This document shows positions 1-5,508 of a stretch of DNA of 5,728 nt, piece after piece. The notes below the pieces were generated by a model. The model did no database searches and was not told where the DNA came from. It worked only from the letters and a program-made list of their open reading frames with translations. Origin of the DNA: Acidobacteriota bacterium (lineage in GTDB: Bacteria; Acidobacteriota; Vicinamibacteria; Vicinamibacterales; CAVVIG01); NCBI GenBank assembly GCA_003222555.1, contig QHWL01000150.1:5598-11325 (forward strand). The letters run 5' to 3'. The translations under genes and the position numbers were made by a program. Positions within the stretch are counted from its first letter, which is position 1; every line of letters starts with the position of its first letter.

Positions 1-210
1 CGGGAAACCGCCGCGCGGGCCGAGTCCGGAGCAGCTCACGGAGTTGCTCCGACTGTGCCCACGTCCCGGAGCGAAGATTTCCCGCGCCGTCGAGCAGTTT
101 CGCGGGAGCAGCAGGTTGCTGGCCGAATGCCGCGGATCTGATAAAGCAGTAACAAGGTGCAGATGCTGGGCCGAGGCCAGACGTCGTTAGCACTCCTTCG
201 CGGGCAGCCG
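1..210. other. Left-edge region with no certain gene
   Basis: No complete gene is visible here. One + strand frame stays open from position 2 to a TAG at 188-190. Up to about position 133 its third codon positions are mostly G or C, as in the real genes of this window, and it reads in part PSPEQLTELLRLC and ISRAVEQFRGSSRLLAE. It could be the C-terminal tail of an upstream gene ending 20 bp before paralogue 1. After about 133 the codons become AT-ending and less gene-like, and I do not recognise the peptide. The reverse strand is also open over part of this short GC-rich stretch, so the coding call is weak. A strong hairpin lies at 17-60. Confidence 0.3.
17..60. repeat. Strong imperfect inverted repeat (hairpin)
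   Basis: CGGAGCAGCTC (27-37) pairs with GAGTTGCTCCG (41-51) across a 3-base loop, with one G-T wobble. The stem continues as AGT/ACT (23-25 with 52-54) beyond a bulged C, and as GGGC/GCCC (17-20 with 57-60) beyond a 2x2 internal loop. An outer pair, CGGGAAA (1-7) with TTTCCCG (78-84), encloses it. No T-run follows, so it is not a classical intrinsic terminator. If the upstream reading frame is real, the palindrome falls in its Glu-Gln-Leu-Thr-Glu-Leu-Leu codons and may be incidental. Confidence 0.5.
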
Positions 211-996
211 ATGCGTTATCGATTTGCTGATGGCTTTCTTGCCGCTGTCGTACTGATCGCGCTGACGGCGACCCCGTCGGCGGCTCAGACCGCAGTGGCT
301 CAACGTGCAGCCCTGCCGCGCACGGATGATGGCAAGCCCGACCTGTCCGGCGTGTGGCAGGTCCTGAGCACGGCGGCGTGGGACCTTCAGGACCATCAGG
401 CGGCGTTGGGTGTACCGGCGGGTCAGGGCGTGGTCGAGGGAAACGACATTCCTTACCAGCCTTGGGCGCTCGCCAAGAAACAGGAAAACCTCAAGAATCG
501 CCTGACCGCCGACCCCGAGACAAAGTGCTTCCTGCCAGGGGTGCCGCGCATCACCTACATGCCATACCCGTTCCACATCGTGCAGACGCCGACCCACGTG
601 TCGATCCTCTACGAATACCTCCACGCGGCCCGCAACGTCTTCATGAACGTCGAGCATCTCCCTGGTTCCATCGAATGGTTCATGGGGGATTCGCGCGGCC
701 GGTGGGAAGGGGATACGCTGGTCGTCGACGTCAAGGACTTCACCAACCAGACCTGGCTCGATCGGGCTGGAAATTTTCATAGCGAGGCGCTGCATCTGGT
801 GGAGCGGTATCGGCTCGTCGGCCCCGACCACATCGAGTATGAGGTCACCGTCGAGGATCCGAAGGTGTTCACACGACCGTGGAAGATGAGCATGCCTCTT
901 TATCGTCGCAAGGAAAAAAACGTTCGGATCCTGGAATACGAATGCTACGCCTACGTCCACGAAGAGGAAGCGCGGCGCGCAGCGGTGCCCCGGTAG
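211..996 (+). CDS. Exported protein of a multi-copy family, type A (paralogue 1)
   Basis: A 261-residue protein of unknown function. Residues 1-26 look like a Sec signal peptide: Arg2 and Arg4, a hydrophobic core around FLAAVVLIALTA, and a likely SAAQ cleavage site. Landmarks are GKPDLSGVWQ (41-50), PYQPWA (81-86), KCFLPGVPR (105-113), MGDSRGRWEGDTLVVDV (158-174), GNFHSEALH (187-195) and KVFTRPWKMSMPLYRR (218-233). The only cysteines are C106 and C245, both conserved in the family. The frame is open back to GTG 157 and ATG 163, and ATG 163 has AGGTG just upstream. I chose ATG 211 because it gives a normal-length signal peptide and the same M-x-x-R-F opening as paralogues 2 and 3; its own ribosome site is weak. 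Paralogue 2 starts 17 bp downstream, so the two are probably co-transcribed. No enzymatic motif is recognised. The gene call is firm; the start is moderately sure. Confidence 0.93.
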   Translation: MRYRFADGFLAAVVLIALTATPSAAQTAVAQRAALPRTDDGKPDLSGVWQVLSTAAWDLQDHQAALGVPAGQGVVEGNDIPYQPWALAKKQENLKNRLTADPETKCFLPGVPRITYMPYPFHIVQTPTHVSILYEYLHAARNVFMNVEHLPGSIEWFMGDSRGRWEGDTLVVDVKDFTNQTWLDRAGNFHSEALHLVERYRLVGPDHIEYEVTVEDPKVFTRPWKMSMPLYRRKEKNVRILEYECYAYVHEEEARRAAVPR

Positions 997-1013
997 GGGC
1001 ACGCCCGCAAGTC

Positions 1014-1790
1014 ATGGGAAATCGGTTCATGAATTCGGCGATCGTGGCGGTCGCGGTCTCGCTCACGCCAGTACCGGTCGCTGGTCAGGCCCCGGCGGCA
1101 AGGTCTCAAGCGTATACCGCGCCACGCACGCCGGACGGCAGGCCGGACCTGCAGGGCATCTGGCAGGTTCTCAACACCGCCGCGTGGGACATTCAGGACC
1201 ATCATGCACAGCTGGACGTTCCTGCGGGGCAAGGTGTGGTTGAGGGTAATGAAATCCCCTACCAGCCTTGGGCCGCAGCGAAGAAGAAGGAGAACTTTGC
1301 AAACCGCCTGACTGCCGATCCCGTCAGAAAGTGTTATCTGCCCGGCGTCCCGCGCATCACGTATATGCCCTATCCCTTTCAGATTTTTCAGACTGCCAAC
1401 TCCGTGGTGATCATCTACGAGTATGTCCACGCGGTCCGCACGATCTACACGGATCGTCCGCATCTTCCGGGCCATATCGATTTCTGGTTGGGGATGTCGC
1501 GTGGCCGATGGGAAGGGGATACGCTGGTCGTCGACTCGATCGATTTCAACGACCAGACCTGGTTCGACCGGGCCGGCAATTTCCATAGCGACGCCTTGCA
1601 CGTGGTCGAGCGCTACACGCGCACCGGCCCCGACCACATCGCCTATGAGGTCACGATCGAGGACCCGAAGGTGTTTACGCGGCCCTGGAAAATGAGCATG
1701 CCCCTGTATCGTCGGCAGGAAAAGAATGTTCAAATTCTGGACTACGAGTGCCACGCTCTGGAGGAACAAGCCGAGGGCAGGCTCAAGTGA
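1014..1790 (+). CDS. Exported protein of a multi-copy family, type A (paralogue 2)
   Basis: A 258-residue close paralogue of its upstream neighbour. It aligns nearly end to end with few length differences, as expected of a tandem duplicate. The signal peptide is MGNRF followed by a hydrophobic stretch and VAGQ at 22-25. Landmarks are DGRPDLQGIWQ (41-51), PYQPWA (82-87), KCYLPGVPRITYMPYPF (106-122), SRGRWEGDTLVVD (162-174), GNFHSDALHVVERY (188-201) and KVFTRPWKMSMPLYRR (219-234). Its only cysteines are C107 and C246, at the family positions. The frame is open back into paralogue 1, but an earlier start would put a long charged segment before the signal peptide. ATG 1014 is preferred for the M-x-x-R-F opening; ATG 1029, with GGGAA eight bases upstream, is the alternative. 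One difference in the core is Met161, where the others have Asp or Glu before SRG. Function unknown. Confidence 0.94.
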   Translation: MGNRFMNSAIVAVAVSLTPVPVAGQAPAARSQAYTAPRTPDGRPDLQGIWQVLNTAAWDIQDHHAQLDVPAGQGVVEGNEIPYQPWAAAKKKENFANRLTADPVRKCYLPGVPRITYMPYPFQIFQTANSVVIIYEYVHAVRTIYTDRPHLPGHIDFWLGMSRGRWEGDTLVVDSIDFNDQTWFDRAGNFHSDALHVVERYTRTGPDHIAYEVTIEDPKVFTRPWKMSMPLYRRQEKNVQILDYECHALEEQAEGRLK

Positions 1791-1818
1791 CCGCGACGCC
1801 GCACAGCCGTGAGCCGTT

Positions 1819-1873
1819 GACCCCGCCAAGGCACCCCAGCGCGGCTGCCGCACTGGGGACCCCGCCAAGGCAC
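1819..1873. repeat. 16-bp direct repeat, 39-bp period
   Basis: GACCCCGCCAAGGCAC occurs exactly at 1819-1834 and again at 1858-1873. The 23 bp between the copies, with the adjoining repeat ends, form a hairpin, so the unit is repeat, hairpin, repeat. Two copies are too few for a CRISPR array, and no protein-coding reason for the repeat is visible. Confidence 0.75.
1834..1858. repeat. Hairpin 1 of the 1791-2021 gap
   Basis: CCCCAG (1834-1839) pairs with CTGGGG (1853-1858). After a single C/A mismatch, GCGG (1841-1844) pairs with CCGC (1848-1851) around a CTG loop. The arms overlap the inner ends of the 16-bp direct repeat. No T-run follows on either strand. Confidence 0.6.
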
Positions 1874-1915
1874 AGAGGATCGAGCGAAGGCCGACTTCCC
1901 GGCGCGCGACTTCGG

Positions 1916-1943
1916 CCGCAGCCGGCCGGCACGGCCGCTGCGG
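1916..1943. repeat. Hairpin 2 of the 1791-2021 gap
   Basis: CCGCAGC (1916-1922) pairs with GCTGCGG (1937-1943). After a bulged C, GGCCG (1924-1928) pairs with CGGCC (1932-1936) around a GCA loop. This gives twelve base pairs, all but one G-C, and is the most stable-looking structure in the gap. The bases after it are GGGTGGTG, not a T-run, so it does not fit an intrinsic terminator. Confidence 0.65.
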
Positions 1944-1948
1944 GGGTG

Positions 1949-1969
1949 GTGCCAGCAGCCGCGCTGCAC
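1949..1969. repeat. Hairpin 3 of the 1791-2021 gap
   Basis: GTGC (1949-1952) pairs with GCAC (1966-1969), and AGC (1954-1956) with GCT (1963-1965) after a bulged C. This is the weakest of the three. Part of it is also the inverted copy of a 12-bp segment inside hairpin 1, so the two could pair with each other as alternatives. Confidence 0.4.
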
Positions 1970-2009
1970 TCTACCGCTACACGCACGTGAAAAACGCTGG
2001 TTTCTCGAG

Positions 2010-2016
2010 AGGAGGT
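2010..2016 (+). promoter_or_regulatory. Ribosome binding site of paralogue 3
   Basis: AGGAGGT lies five bases before ATG 2022. It is a near-perfect Shine-Dalgarno sequence and fixes this start. It is much stronger than the sites before paralogues 1 and 2, which suggests paralogue 3 can be translated strongly on its own after the long gap. Confidence 0.85.
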
Positions 2017-2021
2017 CTCAG

Positions 2022-2840
2022 ATGAGCCGTCGATTTTTCGATTCAACGATGGCCATGGCGATCGCGACGGCTGTCTTGTCGCTGATGCCGGTCTCGGTCG
2101 CTGGCCAGGTGGACATTCAGGGATTTTGGGCCAACCAAGGGAGGCGGCTGGCCACGTATAACGTCGAGGAGGGAGCGGATGAAACGCACGTTCTGCTTAG
2201 CGGGGTGCAGACCGACCAGCGAAGTCTGATTGTGGATCCGGCGGATGGGAGAATTCCTTACCAGCTGTGGGCCAGGGCGAAACGGCAGGAGGTCTTTGAC
2301 AACCACACCAACCTGACGAAATGGGAGTACGTCGACCCACACACGCGTTGTTTTCCGAGCGGTATACCACGCGTCTTTTATCAAGGTGCCTTTCAGATTC
2401 TTCAACCTCCCGGATACGTCGTGATTCTCCAGGAGTTCAACCATGGCTCCCGCATCATCGCTTTGGACGGGCGTCCGCATGTCGGCGACGGCATCAAGCT
2501 GTGGATGGGGGACTCGCGCGGCCATTGGGAGGGAAACACGCTGGTCGTCGACGTGACCAATAACAACGACAAGACCTGGTTTGATATCGTCGGCGATTTC
2601 CATAGCGACGCCTTGCATATCAAGGAACGCTTCACGCTCGTCAATCCCGACACGATCAGCTACGAAGCGACGTTCGAGGATCCAAACGTATACACGAAAC
2701 CTTTCAAGATGGCTTTAACTTTCGGGCGCTCTGTAAGTGGTGAAGCAGTGAAGAGTTATGAGCTCTTCGAGGAGGCATGTCACGAAGGTCAACGAAATAT
2801 CCCGCAGATGATGTACAAGCTGGACAGCAGTCCCAAGTGA
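2022..2840 (+). CDS. Exported protein of a multi-copy family, type B (paralogue 3)
   Basis: A 272-residue secreted member of the same family but of the second subtype. The signal peptide is MSRRF plus a hydrophobic stretch ending VSVAGQ at about residue 29. The mature protein enters DIQGFW (31-36) at once, without the roughly 15-residue linker of type A. A distinct N-terminal segment (37-77) replaces the 'TAAWD.QDH' segment of type A. Landmarks are IPYQLWA (78-84), TRCFPSGIPR (108-117), GRPHVGDGIKLWMGDSRG (150-167), HWEGNTLVVDVTN (168-180), DFHSDALH (192-199), NPDTISYEATFEDP (208-221), YTKPFK (224-229) and FEEACHEG (249-256). C110 and C253 are its only cysteines. A strong ribosome site fixes the start. 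It is the last gene of the + strand run and faces the MBL gene tail to tail. Function unknown. Confidence 0.95.
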   Translation: MSRRFFDSTMAMAIATAVLSLMPVSVAGQVDIQGFWANQGRRLATYNVEEGADETHVLLSGVQTDQRSLIVDPADGRIPYQLWARAKRQEVFDNHTNLTKWEYVDPHTRCFPSGIPRVFYQGAFQILQPPGYVVILQEFNHGSRIIALDGRPHVGDGIKLWMGDSRGHWEGNTLVVDVTNNNDKTWFDIVGDFHSDALHIKERFTLVNPDTISYEATFEDPNVYTKPFKMALTFGRSVSGEAVKSYELFEEACHEGQRNIPQMMYKLDSSPK

Positions 2841-2969
2841 AAAGACGCAGCCGGTGTATCCTTCGAGGCCCAACACCCAGACACCAGCCCCAGATGCCCA
2901 TACGAGCGACCGCACCGCCGTCACGCAGGTGGCAGCGGTGCGATGTATGAGCCCTCGAGTGGTCGTTTG
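2841..2969. other. Convergent gap between the two gene runs
   Basis: This 129-bp stretch lies between the stop of paralogue 3 and the stop of the oppositely transcribed MBL gene. Transcription from both sides should end here. It holds one perfect 8-bp inverted repeat at 2911-2942 and no convincing gene. No T-rich tract follows a hairpin on either strand. Confidence 0.6.
2911..2942. terminator. Candidate bidirectional terminator hairpin (weak)
   Basis: CGCACCGC (2911-2918) and GCGGTGCG (2935-2942) form a perfect 8-bp stem with a 16-base loop, placed midway between two converging genes. The position fits a shared transcription end. The lack of a T-run on either side argues against a classical intrinsic terminator, so Rho-dependent ending or a simple RNA 3'-end stabiliser is as likely. 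Confidence 0.3.
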
Positions 2970-4541
2970 TCAGTTTGTCTTGCCGGAGCCGGCGATCTTC
3001 ACGAAATCAGCCCATGGAAACACGCGGCCATGGATCGGTACGATCTGGGCGACGTTCAACTTCAGTCGCTGCACGTTATTGTACAGGCTCGTGTTGGCAG
3101 CCGACGCCGTCGTCGGGAGCGGCGCGCTGGCCGCCGGAGGGTTGAAGAGGTCTGCTTCGATCAGCAGCTTCTCCTTCGGGAGATGCACCATCAGCATGCC
3201 CACAGCGTGCGGATTGCCCTCCACCAGATGCAGGTCCATGATTCGTGTTCCATCGCTGATCGTGTACTTGTCGTTCTGCACGCCTTCAAGAACGAAGGTC
3301 TCCTGGAACTCATCCGGCGGATACAGGGACAACCTGTCCGGCTCCAGCGTCCGCGGCGCGAGGTCCATGACGGCGTAGTAGTAGTAGGGTACAAGATCTC
3401 GATGCGCGACCGGGATCGCGCCCTCATGCACATAGGTACGAAGGCCGCCGGAGTGGTCGAAGTGGTGATGGGTATTCACCACGTACTTGATCCGCTTGTT
3501 CGGAATGAGCTTCTTCACTTCGCCGATAACCGCCAGAGACCGGGCCTCGTCGAGCGGCGCTTCGACAACCGTCACAAAATCGCTGAACTCGACGGCTACG
3601 CTGTGGTGGGAACCGCCGGTCAGGTAGAACACTCCATCGGCCAGCTTCTGCGACTCGACGCGGACGGGTGGAACGGCTGTGTTCTGTACCGCCGCTGGGA
3701 CGGTGACTGCCTCGCCACACATGTTCGGCTGGACGTTGGCTATCGTGATGCCAAACGAATTGTGGCCCCCATCGCGGACGCCGAAGTACCCCTGCGGTCT
3801 TTCTTCATGATCCCAGTTCGTATGGTGATGAAAATTGGTGGGAAACTTCACACCTCCGAACTGCTTGTAGCCGCCATACGTCTTTTCCTCGACGGTGTCT
3901 CCCAGCAAGGGGGTCGGAACAAACGTCTGGACGCGTACGACTTCATTCTGATTGTTGATCGAGCCCTGGATCCGAAACTTTCCCATCGTATATGCGAGGA
4001 TGTTCCTCTTCTCTCCGAAACCGCCTTCGCGTGAAGGGCCGCCTTCATAGCGTTCAAACCCCACCAAGTCCTTCGCCGCCATGGCTCCCTTGAGGAAACC
4101 GTGAGGGTCGAGCCAGATCTCGAGCTGACGTGTCGCCGCCGCAGCCGGCTGCGGATTCACGTTGGTTCCCTGCAAGTTCCAGGCATAGTTGCCGCTGATG
4201 AGATTGATCAGCCGCTGTTCCCCCTGGATCGGAATTCCGCCGCCGCCGCGGCTCGGGTAATTTCCCTGTCGGCGAACCTGCTCTTCTCGCATGGTTCTGG
4301 CGTCGAAGTTAATGGTCCGGGAGAAACTCGCTAACTCCACTTTCGGCCAGTCATCCCCCGGGGAGTACCCCTGGCCCACGATGCCCACGTAGCCGCCGGT
4401 ACCCGAGTAGGTGATACATTTCAGCGCTTCAGTGCCCATTCCTTTAGCGGCGGCCTGCAGAACGGCCTTCGCATCCTGGGCCGCCGCAGTCGCGCCCATC
4501 AACGCCAGAAGGACAACGATAATCGACAATTTCTTTGCCAT
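2970..4541 (-). CDS. Secreted MBL-fold metallohydrolase with large N-terminal domain
   Basis: A 523-residue exported protein. Residues 1-22 are a signal peptide (MAKK, hydrophobic core, TAAAQ). Residues 23 to about 295 form an N-terminal domain; its stretch YGGYKQFGGVKFPTNF (222-237) resembles the repeated beta-strand pattern of LolA/lipoprotein-sorting-like folds, but that match is by eye. It is followed by a His cluster, H238-H240 and H245. From about 297 comes the MBL domain: HHHFDH at 358-363 gives the HxHxDH signature (H358, H360, D362, H363), with H445 in GNPHAVGM, D464 in EADLF and H504 in VPIHG. All expected ligands for a two-metal site are present, so it is probably an active zinc hydrolase; the substrate cannot be told. 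It is not evidence of antibiotic resistance, since most MBL-fold proteins act on other esters, lactones or thioesters. C42 and C275 are the only cysteines. It is the third gene of the - strand run, 18 bp after paralogue 5. Confidence 0.95.
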   Translation of the reverse strand: MAKKLSIIVVLLALMGATAAAQDAKAVLQAAAKGMGTEALKCITYSGTGGYVGIVGQGYSPGDDWPKVELASFSRTINFDARTMREEQVRRQGNYPSRGGGGIPIQGEQRLINLISGNYAWNLQGTNVNPQPAAAATRQLEIWLDPHGFLKGAMAAKDLVGFERYEGGPSREGGFGEKRNILAYTMGKFRIQGSINNQNEVVRVQTFVPTPLLGDTVEEKTYGGYKQFGGVKFPTNFHHHTNWDHEERPQGYFGVRDGGHNSFGITIANVQPNMCGEAVTVPAAVQNTAVPPVRVESQKLADGVFYLTGGSHHSVAVEFSDFVTVVEAPLDEARSLAVIGEVKKLIPNKRIKYVVNTHHHFDHSGGLRTYVHEGAIPVAHRDLVPYYYYAVMDLAPRTLEPDRLSLYPPDEFQETFVLEGVQNDKYTISDGTRIMDLHLVEGNPHAVGMLMVHLPKEKLLIEADLFNPPAASAPLPTTASAANTSLYNNVQRLKLNVAQIVPIHGRVFPWADFVKIAGSGKTN

Positions 4542-4547
4542 ACTCTC

Positions 4548-4554
4548 CCTCCTT
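4548..4554 (-). promoter_or_regulatory. Ribosome binding site of the MBL gene
   Basis: Read on the - strand, AAGGAGG sits six bases before ATG 4541, inside the 18-bp gap after paralogue 5. It fixes the start and supports translation from a shared transcript. Confidence 0.85.
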
Positions 4555-4559
4555 CTTTC

Positions 4560-5486
4560 CTATCTTGATTTCCAGCTTTCCCCGAAGTAATACCTGTAGC
4601 CAAGCTCGAGAAAACGGGGCAGGTCGCGTTCTCCTTCCAAGCACGCCTCTTCCAGGAGCTCGAACCCCGGTGCCTTCTCCCGCACCAGGGCCCACACCAC
4701 CGTCCACGGTTTGGTATACGCCTTCGGATCTTCGATCGTGACTTCGTAGTGGATCGTGTCGGGGTCGATCATCGTCAAGCGTTCGACCAGATGCGCGGCG
4801 TCGGTAGAGAAATTCCCCGAGTCGTCAAACCATGTGTAGCCGTTGAGATTGGTCACGTCGATAACCAAGGTCTTCCCCTCCCAGCGGCCACGCGATTCCC
4901 CATTCCACAGTTTGATGTTTTCTCCGACGTGCGGACGCCCGTTCGTCGTGATGATGCGTTCGACGTGGTGGTCCTCGAAGAGCCACACCACGTAGTCTTC
5001 GCCCGAGGGCTGGATCAGCATGCTCGCGCCCTGGTGCCCTGCGCGGGGCACACCCCCCGAAGCACACGCCGTGCGCGGGTCGATGTACTTGTGGAAGTTC
5101 TGCCCTTTTCTGCCAATCTCGGCCGCCCACGGCTGATAAGGAATCTTTCTGTCTGGCGGGTCCACGATCAGACTTGGCCCTACAGTCCATGGCATGACGG
5201 CGTCGAGCGTGAGGGGTTCGGTTTCCGAGACACCTTCGACGGAGAATGCGTCGGCCAGGCCGCGCCAATATCCCTGCATGTCGGGCTTACCGCCCGGTGT
5301 ACGTGGCGGATCGAAGGTTTTCGCTTTTTCCAGCGCACACGTGTGAAACGCCAGGGGCTCCGCAGGACACCCGCCCCAGGTGGTTCGCGCGGCGGCACCC
5401 TGACCGGCCGCGGGTGACGGGACCAGCGACAGAACCCCCACCACGGCTGCGCCGGCCGTCATTGAACCGACACATCGATTCTTCAC
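4560..5486 (-). CDS. Exported protein of a multi-copy family, type B (paralogue 5)
   Basis: A 308-residue member, the longest here. It begins at GTG 5486 with MKNRC, a hydrophobic stretch and PAAGQ at 25-29. Between the signal peptide and the family core it carries an extra segment (about 30-60) with two cysteines, C40 and C50. The core follows: GGKPDMQGYW (65-74), SLIVDPPDRKIPYQPWA (105-121), ACASGGVPR (140-148), GRPHVGENIKLW (183-194), ESRGRWEGKTLVIDVTN (197-213), GNFSTDAAH (224-232), DPDTIHYEVTIEDPKAYTKPW (from 241) and LLEEACLEGERDLPRF (277-292). C141 and C282 match the family pair. The ribosome site GAGGTG supports the GTG start; an ATG eight codons later would leave a shorter signal peptide and lacks a well-placed site. 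It lies between paralogue 6 (22 bp upstream) and the MBL gene (18 bp downstream), so all three probably share a transcript. Function unknown. Confidence 0.94.
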   Translation of the reverse strand: MKNRCVGSMTAGAAVVGVLSLVPSPAAGQGAAARTTWGGCPAEPLAFHTCALEKAKTFDPPRTPGGKPDMQGYWRGLADAFSVEGVSETEPLTLDAVMPWTVGPSLIVDPPDRKIPYQPWAAEIGRKGQNFHKYIDPRTACASGGVPRAGHQGASMLIQPSGEDYVVWLFEDHHVERIITTNGRPHVGENIKLWNGESRGRWEGKTLVIDVTNLNGYTWFDDSGNFSTDAAHLVERLTMIDPDTIHYEVTIEDPKAYTKPWTVVWALVREKAPGFELLEEACLEGERDLPRFLELGYRYYFGESWKSR

Positions 5487-5490
5487 CTCA

Positions 5491-5496
5491 CACCTC
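5491..5496 (-). promoter_or_regulatory. Ribosome binding site of paralogue 5
   Basis: GAGGTG on the - strand ends four bases before the GTG start at 5486, its GAGG core six bases away. A second GAGGTG overlaps the start codon itself but has no start at a suitable distance downstream, so GTG 5486 is preferred. Confidence 0.65.
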
Positions 5497-5508
5497 GCTG
5501 GTAATCGC

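Larger units (their letters stand above)
1791..2021. other. GC-rich structured gap between paralogues 2 and 3
   Basis: This 231-bp stretch holds no gene I can support; open frames here have no ribosome site and no family similarity. It contains a 16-bp direct repeat, three consecutive hairpins, and a 12-bp inverted repeat, CAGCGCGGCTGC (1837-1848) against GCAGCCGCGCTG (1955-1966). The genes before it on this strand are only 17 bp apart, so this is the one large break in the + strand run. It may hold a processing or attenuation site, a promoter for paralogue 3, or a decayed repeat element. No convincing -35/-10 pair was seen. Confidence 0.6.

Noticed and set aside
116..145. Possible promoter: TTGCTG (116-121), 18 bp, GATAAA (140-145)
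   Set aside because: It matches the sigma-70 consensus at only three and four of six positions, which is common by chance. Not strong enough to list.
879..1013. Upstream extension of paralogue 2 into paralogue 1
   Set aside because: The extension reads a charged, Arg-rich segment out of frame within paralogue 1 and would bury the signal peptide.
951..1868. Long - strand open frame of 305 codons opposite paralogue 2
   Set aside because: It is a mirror of the conserved paralogue reading frame. A similar antisense frame opposes paralogue 1 (187-1002), as expected when two related genes share codon patterns.
1819..1873. CRISPR array
   Set aside because: There are only two 16-bp copies, the spacer-sized interval is itself a hairpin, and no cas genes are in the window.
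2943..4034. Long + strand open frame of 363 codons opposite the MBL gene
   Set aside because: It lies wholly antisense to a gene with a signal peptide, strong ribosome site and full metal-binding signature. Its product has no signal or recognisable motif, and GC-rich genes commonly leave open antisense frames.
2970..4541. Beta-lactamase resistance gene
   Set aside because: The fold signature alone does not imply beta-lactam hydrolysis. The long extra N-terminal domain and operon context are unlike known resistance enzymes.
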